The notes: generated by a model from the letters alone, not told the origin. DNA of 19,660 bases from Puniceicoccales bacterium (GCA_031266155.1 JAISBO010000007.1:1-19660); one strand, 5' to 3'; counted from the stretch's first letter, positions 1-9,211 are shown. Translations and numbers: made by a program.

Positions 1-695
1 GCCGTTGTAACGACAAAAATCTCAGGAGCACTCGTTCCCAAAGCCAGCAACGAAAACCCTATAAATGTTTCCGATATTTTAAAAAAGTTTGAAATATGGT
101 AGCAGGAAGTCACCACCAAGTGAGCTCCAATGGTCAGAAGAACAATGGAAGAGATGAAAACAGCACCGCTTTTCTTGGTGGACCATGGGTTAAAATTTTC
201 CACATCAAGGCTTGTTTTGTCCAATGAATTTTTAGATTTTTTGCTCAAAAATGGGAACAATAGATAAACCACGAATGTTGCTAAAAAGACGAAGCTTGCA
301 CATCGGGTTATTTGACCTCTCAAACAGCAAAAGGTAAAAAAAATTGTCAATACAAACAGTAGAGGAAATTCCACCCATGCCACTCTTTTATTGCACTTGA
401 ATGGAGAAGCAAGGGACGCTATGCCGAACCCAAGGGCCAAGTTGGAAAAATTACTGCCCACGATGTTACCTATGGCAATGTTGGGATGTTTTTCCAAAAT
501 CGCCGTTATGGTCGACAGGAGGTCTGGAGCTGCTGTTCCGATTGAAATCAAAAATATTTCAACCATGGCTGAATTTATGTTAAACTTACGCAGTATATGT
601 AGGGCAGAATCGCAAAAAAATTTTGCCCCATATGTTAGAAATATAAACCCAATAACCAAAAGAAATAGGACATGAAATAACGCCATTACCGCCAT
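1..695 (-). CDS. CaCA-family cation/Ca2+ antiporter, N-terminal part (runs off window)
   Basis: This inner-membrane antiporter probably exchanges Ca2+ for Na+, K+ or H+. Reading the minus strand from the ATG at 695-693 gives an open frame of 231 codons to the window edge, starting MAVMALFHVLFLLVIGFIF. Hydrophobic segments alternate with short loops. An alpha-1 repeat lies near residues 50-85, with GTAAPD (D58) followed by NIAIGNIVGSNFSNLALGFG, the GNxxGSN signature of the family. The alpha-2 repeat begins at the edge with FIGFSVLALGTSAPE (E225). The two repeats are separated by a lysine-rich cytoplasmic-type loop (about residues 150-175), as in YrbG-like exchangers. Alpha-1 carries Asp and Ala where Glu and Ser are usual, while alpha-2 is canonical. 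A second ATG at 686-684 is possible. The gene is divergent from sufC. The family call is firm; the ion is inferred. Confidence 0.88.
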   Translation of the reverse strand, partial: MAVMALFHVLFLLVIGFIFLTYGAKFFCDSALHILRKFNINSAMVEIFLISIGTAAPDLLSTITAILEKHPNIAIGNIVGSNFSNLALGFGIASLASPFKCNKRVAWVEFPLLFVLTIFFTFCCLRGQITRCASFVFLATFVVYLLFPFLSKKSKNSLDKTSLDVENFNPWSTKKSGAVFISSIVLLTIGAHLVVTSCYHISNFFKISETFIGFSLLALGTSAPEIFVVTT

Positions 696-804
696 GTTTA
701 TAAAATTTTTCAGATTCTCAAGCATGAAAAAATCCTACTTTCTTTGCCGTGCCGCCAAAATGATTGTGTTTAAATTTTTAATGATTAACCATTGCAAAAG
801 ACCC

Positions 805-1557
805 ATGGGCGCCTTCGAAATTAAAAATTTGAAAATGTCGGTAAATGATAACGTCATATTGGATGGATTTTCCCTAAAAATTCTTCCAGGAGAAATCCAC
901 GCTTTCATCGGGAAAAATGGGATCGGGAAAAGTTCTTTGGCCAAGGTCATTGCGGGACATCCGGCGTACAAAATTCAACGGGGAGATATTGTCCTAGATG
1001 GAGAGAGTATTGTGGGGCAGGCTCCTGATGAAATCGCAAGGAAAGGTTTTTTTTTGGCCTTTCAATCTCCCATGGAACTGCCAGGAATTTCATTGGCAAA
1101 CTTTATTCGCGCCGCAGTGCAGTCAAGATTGGCTAAGGGAACCCCGCTGAATGGGGTAGATTTCTATAAAAATTTGTACGCCAAAATGGAAGTTTTACAA
1201 ATGGACAAATCTTTCACTTCGCGGTCGTTAAACGACGGTTTCTCTGGCGGAGAGAAGAAACGTTGCGAAGTTTTGCAAATGATGATGGTCGAGCCAAAAT
1301 ATGCAATCCTCGATGAGATGGATAGTGGGCTCGATGTTGATGCGTTGAAAATCGTTTCAAATGCAGTCAATGCCATGAGGGATGGTATCTTTGCGGCAAT
1401 AATTATTACGCACCACAATAAGCTTTTGGAATATATAAAACCGGGTTTTGTCCACATCATTTCCGATGGGAAAATTGCCATGAGCGGAGGTTTAGAGCTC
1501 ATCGATAGGTTGGAAAAATTTGGATATGGATTTATCCACGACGAACATACACTATAA
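805..1557 (+). CDS. sufC: SufC, Fe-S cluster assembly ATPase
   Basis: SufC is the cytosolic ABC-type ATPase of the SUF scaffold; it binds SufB (and SufD) and drives the conformational change needed for Fe-S cluster assembly. All ABC motifs are present: Walker A GKNGIGKSS (residues 36-44), Q-loop in AFQSPMELPG (Q87), signature FSGGEKKR (146-153), Walker B YAILDE followed by MDSGLDVDAL (166-180), and the H-loop in IITHHN (H203). The SufC-specific GFSGGEKKR and DSGLD strings make the assignment specific. I chose the ATG at 805 because MGAFEIKNLKMSV matches the usual SufC N-terminus and gives 250 aa. The frame stays open back to an ATG at 694, but that extension looks non-homologous and would overlap the divergent antiporter start. 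No strong Shine-Dalgarno is visible. sufB follows after 6 bases. Confidence 0.93.
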   Translation: MGAFEIKNLKMSVNDNVILDGFSLKILPGEIHAFIGKNGIGKSSLAKVIAGHPAYKIQRGDIVLDGESIVGQAPDEIARKGFFLAFQSPMELPGISLANFIRAAVQSRLAKGTPLNGVDFYKNLYAKMEVLQMDKSFTSRSLNDGFSGGEKKRCEVLQMMMVEPKYAILDEMDSGLDVDALKIVSNAVNAMRDGIFAAIIITHHNKLLEYIKPGFVHIISDGKIAMSGGLELIDRLEKFGYGFIHDEHTL

Positions 1558-1563
1558 AACAAT

Positions 1564-2961
1564 ATGGATAATCTTCACCAATCCATTGACGCTGCAAATT
1601 TTCACTATGACATTGACTACAAGTATGATGCTGGTGTTGGCCTAAATGCACAGACAATTGATTATATTTCCGACGTCAAAAACGATGCTCCCTGGATCCG
1701 GGAATTTCGCAGGACTGCATTAAAGAAATTTCATGAAATATCTTTGCCGGCATGGGTGACCAATCGCGATGTCTACGATTTAGATTTTTCTACCATTCGA
1801 TATTATCTGGCCAATGACCAATTGCCACAAACATCCTGGGAAGAAGTTCCTCAGGACATAAAAACAACCTTTGAACGACTTGGGGTCCCGGAAAAAGAAA
1901 GAAAATTTTTTGCTGGAGTCGAAGCCCAATTCGACAGTGAATCGGCATATTCCCGCATCCAAGAAGGACTCAGCAAACAAGGTGTAATTTTTGTCAATTC
2001 GACGGAAGGATTGAATAAATTTCCAGAGATATTTCGAAAATATTTCGGAACGGTTGTTCCCATTGCGGACAACAAATTCAGTGCTTTGAATAGTGCCGTT
2101 TTCAGCGGTGGTAGTTTCATCTATGTCCCTAAAAATGTTCAAGTGAAACAGCCATTGCAGGCATATTTTCGAATAAATTCAGAACGCTTTGGGCAATTTG
2201 AACGTACTCTAATCATTGTAGATGAAGGTGCCGAGGTAACGTATTTGGAGGGATGTACCGCTCCGAAATTTGAAACGTCCACTTTGCATTCCGCCGTCGT
2301 GGAAATCGTTGCCATGAAAAATGCAAAAATTCAGTACATCACCGTCCAGAACTGGTCAAACAATGTTTTCAATCTGGTGACCAAACGTGGTGTTGCCCAT
2401 GAAAACGCAGAAATTAAATGGATTGATTGTAATATCGGTTCCCGCCTGACGATGAAATATCCGGCGATTTACCTGGCGGGGGAAAATGCCAAGGGCGAAG
2501 TTTTATCCATAGCAGTCGCTGCCGATGGCCAAATTCAGGATACCGGGGCAAAAATGATACATCTCGCCCACAACACCTCTTCAAATATTATATCAAAATC
2601 TGTTTCCTTCGGTGGAGGCATGGCATCCTATCGGGGAGTTGTCAACATTTCAAAGGATTTAAAAGGTTGTAAAAATAATACCGTCTGCGATGCGCTTTTG
2701 ATAAACCCAACCAGTAAAACTGCGACTTTCCCTAAAATTAATGTTAGCGGCAATAAAAATGTCGTCCAACATGAGGCCAGTGTGTCAAAAATCAGCGAAG
2801 AACAAATTTTCTATATGCAACAGCGTGGCATTCCAGAAACCCAAGCAGTGAGCCTAAGTGTCAACGGTTTCATCAATGATTTGGTGCGGGAATTTCCGAT
2901 GGAATATAGCATCGAAATGAAACGTCTAATTGACATGCAGACGGAAAAAGCAATCGGGTGA
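1564..2961 (+). CDS. sufB: SufB, Fe-S cluster assembly scaffold
   Basis: SufB is the scaffold on which the nascent Fe-S cluster is built, in complex with SufC and normally SufD. The 465-residue protein has the typical SufB N-terminal part (SxxKxxPxW-type region near residues 38-64), the beta-helix core (FIYVPKNVQVKQPLQAYFRI), EGCTAP with C231, and the C-terminal signature TVCDALL / VQHEASVSKISEEQIFY. C375 and E404 are 29 residues apart, the same spacing as the cluster-assembly Cys405/Glu434 pair of E. coli SufB. It ends with TGA at 2959-2961, showing that TGA is a working stop in this genome. It starts 6 bases after sufC without a clear Shine-Dalgarno, suggesting translational coupling. No sufD, sufS or sufU follows: the next gene is convergent. 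Confidence 0.95.
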   Translation: MDNLHQSIDAANFHYDIDYKYDAGVGLNAQTIDYISDVKNDAPWIREFRRTALKKFHEISLPAWVTNRDVYDLDFSTIRYYLANDQLPQTSWEEVPQDIKTTFERLGVPEKERKFFAGVEAQFDSESAYSRIQEGLSKQGVIFVNSTEGLNKFPEIFRKYFGTVVPIADNKFSALNSAVFSGGSFIYVPKNVQVKQPLQAYFRINSERFGQFERTLIIVDEGAEVTYLEGCTAPKFETSTLHSAVVEIVAMKNAKIQYITVQNWSNNVFNLVTKRGVAHENAEIKWIDCNIGSRLTMKYPAIYLAGENAKGEVLSIAVAADGQIQDTGAKMIHLAHNTSSNIISKSVSFGGGMASYRGVVNISKDLKGCKNNTVCDALLINPTSKTATFPKINVSGNKNVVQHEASVSKISEEQIFYMQQRGIPETQAVSLSVNGFINDLVREFPMEYSIEMKRLIDMQTEKAIG

Positions 2962-2985
2962 GTACAATTTACCAATGGTTCGAGC

Positions 2986-3018
2986 GTTCAAATTGACTTA
3001 TTTTAGCATCAATTGAAC
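2986..3018. terminator. Candidate bidirectional hairpin between convergent genes
   Basis: CGTTCAA-A-TTGA (2985-2996) pairs with TCAA-TTGAACG (3009-3019) in about 11 base pairs with one bulged A and a 12-base loop. It sits just after the sufB stop and overlaps the last codons of the convergent gene. There is no long U-tract, so a terminator role is inferred mainly from position. Confidence 0.3.
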
Positions 3019-4902
3019 GGCCTTGAGGACAGATTCTATGCTAATATCTTCCGTTGGAAAACCTCCGCTTTGAGGACAACTGTCGGGCATGACGATTATT
3101 TTATCGGCATCAAATATTGGTCCGGTAACGAGGGCGTTGGTAACACCATATATGCAAATCAGGGGACGGCCGAGCATGTTGGCTAGATGCATACCCCCGG
3201 TGTCAATGGCGATTACCAGAGTATCCCTTTGCACATAGCCTGCCAATTCGAGTATGTTCGTTTTACCAGCCAAATTTGAAATTCTTTCTCGGTTGATAAA
3301 AAGAGAAATTTCATCGATAAACATGGTATCCGCTTTCGTGCCATACAGATTTATGTGTACGTCCTTATATAGCCCATGAATTCTTTCGATTAGAATCCTC
3401 CAAGACTTTGCAGGCCAGCGTTTGCGAGGAGCATTGCTGGATCCGCACACCATTCCAATCGTGCGTTTGCCCTTTGAAACAACTCCCATATCTATGCATA
3501 ATTTGAATGGGGAAAGATTATCTTCGCACTCAATCCCAAACTCATTCAGTGCATTTTTCCATAGTTTTGTTTGATGCAAAGATCCAGCATCGGCACTGCA
3601 TTCATACAAGTTATTTATAAAAATTTTCCTATAGAATCTATTTTTAGTATCCACTCCTATCCTTTTGGGAGCGCCCATTAGAACCGCTTCGATATCTCCG
3701 CGCAATGAGCTGACAAGCGAAATATAAACGTCTGGGTATGGGTAAACATCCTTAATTTTTAGGATATTAAGAAAATATTTGGAATTTTTCTCGGGCAATT
3801 CTACCACCTTGTCCGCAATTTTCAAGGCGGTAAGAAAATCGACGAACTGTTTCTGGCAAGTCAAAATTAGTTCCATATCGGGGTGGTAATGTTTTAGTGT
3901 TCGCAACACGGCTACCGCCATGATGATGTCTCCCAGCCAATTTGGCATACGCACCATAACACGAAGATTTATTACTGCTTCGGGCTTTATGTTTAGGTAT
4001 TTTTGTGACTGTAATAGCCATTTGCACCTTCGTTTTACCAAATTTTTTGTGCCATGGGCTGCCACTTTCCACCTATCATGGGCCCATAGCCAGTCGGAAC
4101 AGGCACTTTCATTTGTCCTTAGGGTTTCCTCCAAGTGTCTATTGGCAGCAAATAGGATTGTTTTGGGATCATTTTCATCAAAATTTAGCCTTTTGATTTT
4201 AATGTTTGCCTCCCAGAAGCCGACCCTCCTAGGACATAGGAAATAGACGGGTACCTTAAATTTTTGATACAGCAAAGCTGGTAGGTCCGTCGATGCGATA
4301 AGCCGATTGAAAAATATCATGCGATGGCCGCTATCGCCGGCATTTTGATCAAACAGTAGCGATATTATTCCCTTATTTTTTAGAATTTGCATCGCTTCAA
4401 ATATTCCTTTTTTGCGAGAAACCAATTTCATCCCACATCCTTCGCGGGTATGCCTTATAAACTTTTCCAGCAATCGATTATCGAATGGCCGGTAAATAAC
4501 GCCTACGTCGGGCCAATCGACGTCATCTACGATTTTGGGCAAAAGTGTCATGCTTTCCATTAGGGTGAAGTGGGGAACCAGAACAATGGCTCCCTGTTTC
4601 CCCTTTAGAATTTGCCTAATGACCGTTTTATATTCTTCGCTTAATTTAAAATCTGCCTTTATTCTTTTTTTACTGAGAAAGTTTCCAGCAATACTTAGCA
4701 AGCCAAGCTCTATGAGGCGGAAAAAGTTTTCTCGACAAACTTTTCTGCGCCATGGTGCACTTCGACTAGGGAAAGCGTAATATAAGTTTGACAGTACAAG
4801 TCGTCTGCGGGAAGGCATTACAAACATAACAATACTGCCACACACGATGCACAACAATCGAAGGATACACTTTGGCATACGTGCCAACAAATATCCAAAC
4901 AA
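2998..4902 (-). CDS. Lipid A acyltransferase (LpxL/HtrB-like) fused to GT9 heptosyltransferase
   Basis: This protein probably acts at the inner face of the inner membrane in LPS core and lipid A assembly. Residues 1-285 are an LPLAT/LpxL-like domain: a hydrophobic N-terminus, catalytic H-x4-E motif HFTLME (H111, E116), substrate-pocket block IYRPFDNRLLEKF (136-148), FDQNAG (184-189), and the hallmark WLWAHDRWK (271-279). A basic linker (286-312) leads to a GT9 domain: RMPNWLGDIIMAVAVLRTL (318-336), GSSNAPRKRWP (487-497) with the usual basic cluster, and DTGGMHLANMLGRP (567-580). The usual DTGPMH proline is Gly here. Each half is near the usual single-domain length. The start is uncertain: 4902 is TTG, an ATG lies at 4878, and homology-like sequence (YYILVL) extends upstream to a CTG at 4920, nine bases after GAAAGGA (4936-4930). 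It lies 161 bp downstream of rpoC on the same strand. Donor and acceptor sugars are unknown. Confidence 0.88.
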   Translation of the reverse strand: MFGYLLARMPKCILRLLCIVCGSIVMFVMPSRRRLVLSNLYYAFPSRSAPWRRKVCRENFFRLIELGLLSIAGNFLSKKRIKADFKLSEEYKTVIRQILKGKQGAIVLVPHFTLMESMTLLPKIVDDVDWPDVGVIYRPFDNRLLEKFIRHTREGCGMKLVSRKKGIFEAMQILKNKGIISLLFDQNAGDSGHRMIFFNRLIASTDLPALLYQKFKVPVYFLCPRRVGFWEANIKIKRLNFDENDPKTILFAANRHLEETLRTNESACSDWLWAHDRWKVAAHGTKNLVKRRCKWLLQSQKYLNIKPEAVINLRVMVRMPNWLGDIIMAVAVLRTLKHYHPDMELILTCQKQFVDFLTALKIADKVVELPEKNSKYFLNILKIKDVYPYPDVYISLVSSLRGDIEAVLMGAPKRIGVDTKNRFYRKIFINNLYECSADAGSLHQTKLWKNALNEFGIECEDNLSPFKLCIDMGVVSKGKRTIGMVCGSSNAPRKRWPAKSWRILIERIHGLYKDVHINLYGTKADTMFIDEISLFINRERISNLAGKTNILELAGYVQRDTLVIAIDTGGMHLANMLGRPLICIYGVTNALVTGPIFDADKIIVMPDSCPQSGGFPTEDISIESVLKAVQLMLK

Positions 4903-5063
4903 GACTAGGATGTAATACAGCGTAATCTATCCTTTCAAAATCAACAAAAATTAACCTACGAAGTACATTGATCGAAAAAGGAAATATGTCCACGCAAAGA
5001 TAGAAAGATATGTAAAAACTTACTCACCTACCTTGTACCGATTGTTCTATTGTAAATTGTGGC

Positions 5064-8000
5064 TCATTCTCGCCTTTCCTCAAACGATTCTTCCTGGGGC
5101 ACCAAATGTTTTACTTTAAGATAACGATATTCCGGCAATCCGGTACCGGCAGGTACCAGGTGTCCCATGATGACGTTTTCCTTAAATCCTTTCAGGGGAT
5201 CACATTTCCCAAGTGTAGCGGCTTCCGTCAAAACCTTGGTGGTCTCTTGGAATGACGCAGCGGCAATGAAACTATCCGTTTCAATGGATGACTTTGTTAT
5301 GCCCATCAAAATTGGTTCGCAGGTAGCGGGTTCCCCCCCAGCTTCTAGGATTTTTTTATTTTCGGCCATGAACAGGTCACGGCTAATCTGCTCTCCCCAG
5401 AAAAAGTCAGAATCGCCCGGTTCTAGTACCCGTATTTTTTTCAGCATACATGCGACAATAATTTCTATGTGTTTATCATTGATGACAACGCCCTGCAACC
5501 GATAGACCTTTTGGATTTCAGAAACCAAATATTCCTGAAGGCTCGATGGGCCCAAAATGCTCAATATTTCGTGGGGATCCGGAGAGCCATCGGTTAAGCT
5601 TTGGCCTTTGTTTATAAAATCACCCTCATGGACAATGATGTGTTTCCCCTGGGCAATCAAATGTTCCTGTCTTTCGCCCGTTTCACTGTCGGTGATGAAA
5701 ATGCGACGTTTATTGCGCAAGGTTCCACCGAAGGACACGATGCCATCCGATTTTGCCATTTCTGCAACATCCTTAGGACATCTGGCTTCAAACAATTCTG
5801 CAATTCTCGGCAATCCACCGGTAATGTCTTGGGTTTTGGAAGCAGAACGGGAAGTTTTTGCCAACAATGCCCCCGCTTGGACCTCATTGCCATTGTTTAC
5901 GATGACCTGAGCCCCGGTCGGTATGGAATATGTGGCCACCATTTTATCCGCTGGTAATCCCTGGTCATTGGTCCCTGCTAAAATTTCAATCATTGGATTT
6001 AGGTCATCCTTATGCTCGATAACGATAATGGTTATGCGCCCCGTTGAAACATCGACATCCCGCTTAATTGTTACGCCGGGGATCATGTCTTTGAAGTTTA
6101 TGATACCTGGTTTTTCTGATAGAATTGGCATATTATGTGGATCCCACATGACAATCAAACCGCCCTTTTCAATCTTTGCACCATCGGAAACGTAAAGTAA
6201 AGCGCCGGGCACAATAGAATAAACCTCCAACTCATGACCTTCGGGGTCGACAATTTGGATAGACCCTGTTTTGTTCAGCACGATGTTGGCGTTTTCGAGG
6301 GTTGTAACCATTCGCAAACCGTTAAATTTGACAAAACCGGTATGCCGTGCACGATATTCCGAACTTTTCAAGACTTGGCTGGCGACACCACCCACGTGGA
6401 AGGTCCTCAGTGTTAGCTGTGTTCCCGGTTCACCAATGGACTGAGCAGCGATTACTCCAACGGCAGTTCCTCGCTCAACTATGCTATTCGTAGCAGGATT
6501 AATCCCATAGGCCTTGGCTGGAATTGTGCTTTTGGTCATATGCGTTAGCGGCGACATAATTTTGACACGTTCGATGCCACATTCTTCTATGCGCTTGGCA
6601 ATATCCGCCGTTATTAGTTCGCCAGCTGCGACTATTATTTCATCCGGATCGAGTAAATTTCTTACATCTTCACTGGTACAACGACCAATAATCCTGTCTG
6701 CCAGGCTAACGATTTCGTCATCGCCTTCCAGAATTGCCGATTTCCATACGCCATTTCTATTGCCATCGTCGTGGTCCTCTATCACGCAATCCATGGCAAC
6801 GTCGCATAACTTGCGTGTTAGATACCCCGCATCCGCCGTTTTCAAAGCAGCATCGGCCAGACCTTTTCTGGCACCGTGCGTAGAACTAAAATATTCTAGG
6901 ACGGACAAACCTTCCCGGAATGATGACAATATTGGTTGTTCGATAATTTCTCCCGACGGTTTTGCCATGAGACCTCGCATGCCGCATAGCTGACGAACCT
7001 GTTGCCGGTTACCACGGGCGCCGGAATCCATCATCAAAAATATCGAATTTACATCGCTTGCCCCACCATTTTTGGCCAGCGATTCAAACGCCATTTGGGC
7101 AATATCATCGGTAGCCGTAGTCCAAATATCAACTATTTTATTGTAACGTTCACCGGAAGTAATGATCCCCCTTTTGTGCTGTGCTTCCACGTCGGCAATC
7201 TTTTTCTTAGCTGCGCCAATGATATTTTGTTTGTTGTCTGGAATTATCATATCGCCAATTCCAATGGACAACCCCGCCTTTGTGGCTTCCTTAAATCCAA
7301 GATCCTTTAATTTATCCAAGGTTTTTACGGCAAGTTCTTGGCCGACCACCTTATAGGTATTGAGAACTAGATCCCCCAGTTTTCCTTTGGCTACGGGAGA
7401 GTTTACAAACCCCAAAGCTTGGGGAAAGATGCTGTTAAAAATTATCCGGCCAAGGGTAGTCTCTATGATCTTTGCATTTGGATCGCCGTAGCGAGTATTC
7501 TGCCTATAATCTGGATTTATGTAGCGTACCCTGTCATGCTTCCTCAAAATATTTTCCGCATCTATCCGCAATGCCTCTTCGACGCTAGATATCAATGGCA
7601 AGGTTGCATTCGGGTCTTTCTTTGTCATAGGGTCGATAGTTAGATAATAGCAACCCAGGACGATGTCTTGGGAAGGAACAAGTACCGGTTTCCCACTCGA
7701 CGGAGAAAAAATGTTCTTCGAAGCTAGCATTAACATTCTTGCTTCCATTACAGATTCCAAAGACAGCGGTACGTGTACGGCCATTTGGTCGCCGTCGAAG
7801 TCAGCATTGAAAGCTGCGCATACCAATGGATGCAATCGTATGGCATCTCCTTCTATCAAAATTGGTTCAAATGCTTGGATAGACAATCTATGGAGCGTAG
7901 GTGCACGGTTCAGTAATATGGGATGTTCGCGGGTTACTTCTTCTAGAATATCCCAAACTTCCGGTGCCTGTTTTTCTATCATCTTGCGGGCACTGCGAAC

Positions 8001-9203
8001 CGTATGTACAAAACCAAGCTCCTTCAAACGCCTTATAATAAACGGCTCAAATAGTATCCAAGCCATACGCTTCGGCAGCCCGCACTGGTGAATTTTCAAT
8101 TCCGGGCCCACAACAATTACCGTCCGTCCGCTGTAGTCAACGCGCTTACCTAATAGATTTTGCCTGAAACGTCCCTGTTTCCCCTTCAACATTTCGCTAA
8201 GGGATTTTAAAGGCCTATTGCCTGCCCCCATGACACTCCTCCCATGCTTATCGTTGTCGAATAATGCATCGACTGCCTCCTGGAGCATGCGCATTTCATT
8301 GTGAATTATTACGTCGGGGGTTTTTAGGCTCAACAAACTTTTCAGGCGATTATTTCGATTGATAACCCTGCGATACAAATCATTTAGGTCACTGGTGGCA
8401 AAACGCCCTCCATCCAAGGGAACCAGGGGACGCAAATCGGGAGGGATAATGGGCAAAACCTCTAATATCATCCACTCCGGCCGCATGTTGCCTGCTTCAA
8501 ATCCACTCACCAACTTCAACCGTTTGGTCAAAACCTTTTTAGCCTGCTTTGAATGAGTAACCCTCAATTGTTCCTGCAACTCCGTTATGAGGTCTTGCAG
8601 ATCAATCTGGGCCAAAACGTCTCGCACGGCTTCTGCCCCTATTTTTGCCACAAAGGCATCATCTCCATATTCTTCCTGCAGCTGGGAATACTCTTTTTCC
8701 GTCAACAATTGGTATTTTTGCAAGGACGTGACTCCCGGATCAACAATCATATAACGCTCATAGTATATGACCTTTTCCAAATTTTTTGCCGTTATATCGA
8801 GCATCAGCCCGATCCGGCTTGGTAAGCTTTTTAGGAACCAAACATGTGATATTGGAACTGCAAGCTCGATGTGCCCCATTCTTTCTCTACGAACACGGGA
8901 GACTGTGACTTCGACACCACATCGTTCACAGACCATTCCTTTGTGCTTAATTCGTTTGTATTTGCCACAGGCACATTCATAGTCACGAACTGGACCGAAA
9001 ATTTTCTGGCAAAACAATCCTCCCGGTTCGGGCTTGAAAGTTCTATAATTTATCGTCTCCGGATTCTTTATTTCGCCGCTTGACCACGAACGAATGGTGT
9101 CTGGGGAAGCGATGGAAATACCAACACGATTATAATTGCTGATATCATCAAATCCCAGAATTGACTTTACTTCCTTGAAACTAGTTTTTTCAGTGAAACT
9201 CAT
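5064..9203 (-). CDS. rpoC: RNA polymerase beta-prime subunit, lacking the second zinc site
   Basis: This is the largest catalytic subunit of RNA polymerase, 1379 aa, close to the usual length. The first zinc site in the clamp is intact (C77, C79, C92, C95 in ECACGKYKRIKHKGMVCERC). The active-site motif NADFDGDQMAVH (466-477) carries the three Mg2+-binding aspartates. The bridge-helix/trigger-loop region is recognisable (GVIAAQSIGEPGTQLTLRTFH, about 913-933). The second zinc site is gone: E. coli C814 aligns with D813 here, and C888, C895 and C898 align with H888, P895 and A898 (HMTKSTIPAKAYG). The reading frame through this stretch is unbroken and both flanks align well. The stop is TGA. The gene starts 8 bases after the rpoB stop with only a weak Shine-Dalgarno, so translation is probably coupled. 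No convincing terminator follows. Confidence 0.98.
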   Translation of the reverse strand: MSFTEKTSFKEVKSILGFDDISNYNRVGISIASPDTIRSWSSGEIKNPETINYRTFKPEPGGLFCQKIFGPVRDYECACGKYKRIKHKGMVCERCGVEVTVSRVRRERMGHIELAVPISHVWFLKSLPSRIGLMLDITAKNLEKVIYYERYMIVDPGVTSLQKYQLLTEKEYSQLQEEYGDDAFVAKIGAEAVRDVLAQIDLQDLITELQEQLRVTHSKQAKKVLTKRLKLVSGFEAGNMRPEWMILEVLPIIPPDLRPLVPLDGGRFATSDLNDLYRRVINRNNRLKSLLSLKTPDVIIHNEMRMLQEAVDALFDNDKHGRSVMGAGNRPLKSLSEMLKGKQGRFRQNLLGKRVDYSGRTVIVVGPELKIHQCGLPKRMAWILFEPFIIRRLKELGFVHTVRSARKMIEKQAPEVWDILEEVTREHPILLNRAPTLHRLSIQAFEPILIEGDAIRLHPLVCAAFNADFDGDQMAVHVPLSLESVMEARMLMLASKNIFSPSSGKPVLVPSQDIVLGCYYLTIDPMTKKDPNATLPLISSVEEALRIDAENILRKHDRVRYINPDYRQNTRYGDPNAKIIETTLGRIIFNSIFPQALGFVNSPVAKGKLGDLVLNTYKVVGQELAVKTLDKLKDLGFKEATKAGLSIGIGDMIIPDNKQNIIGAAKKKIADVEAQHKRGIITSGERYNKIVDIWTTATDDIAQMAFESLAKNGGASDVNSIFLMMDSGARGNRQQVRQLCGMRGLMAKPSGEIIEQPILSSFREGLSVLEYFSSTHGARKGLADAALKTADAGYLTRKLCDVAMDCVIEDHDDGNRNGVWKSAILEGDDEIVSLADRIIGRCTSEDVRNLLDPDEIIVAAGELITADIAKRIEECGIERVKIMSPLTHMTKSTIPAKAYGINPATNSIVERGTAVGVIAAQSIGEPGTQLTLRTFHVGGVASQVLKSSEYRARHTGFVKFNGLRMVTTLENANIVLNKTGSIQIVDPEGHELEVYSIVPGALLYVSDGAKIEKGGLIVMWDPHNMPILSEKPGIINFKDMIPGVTIKRDVDVSTGRITIIVIEHKDDLNPMIEILAGTNDQGLPADKMVATYSIPTGAQVIVNNGNEVQAGALLAKTSRSASKTQDITGGLPRIAELFEARCPKDVAEMAKSDGIVSFGGTLRNKRRIFITDSETGERQEHLIAQGKHIIVHEGDFINKGQSLTDGSPDPHEILSILGPSSLQEYLVSEIQKVYRLQGVVINDKHIEIIVACMLKKIRVLEPGDSDFFWGEQISRDLFMAENKKILEAGGEPATCEPILMGITKSSIETDSFIAAASFQETTKVLTEAATLGKCDPLKGFKENVIMGHLVPAGTGLPEYRYLKVKHLVPQEESFEERRE

Positions 9204-9211
9204 TGTATTAC

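Noticed and set aside
391..675. Plus-strand open frames opposite the left-edge antiporter
   Set aside because: The minus strand encodes a clear CaCA antiporter through the whole stretch; the plus frames are shadows.
694..804. N-terminal extension of SufC back to the ATG at 694
   Set aside because: The extra 37 residues do not resemble any SufC N-terminus and would overlap the divergent antiporter start; the ATG at 805 gives the normal 250-aa protein.
5000..5063. Terminator after rpoC
   Set aside because: Only a 4-bp GTAA/TTAC pairing was found near 5017-5028; too weak to call.
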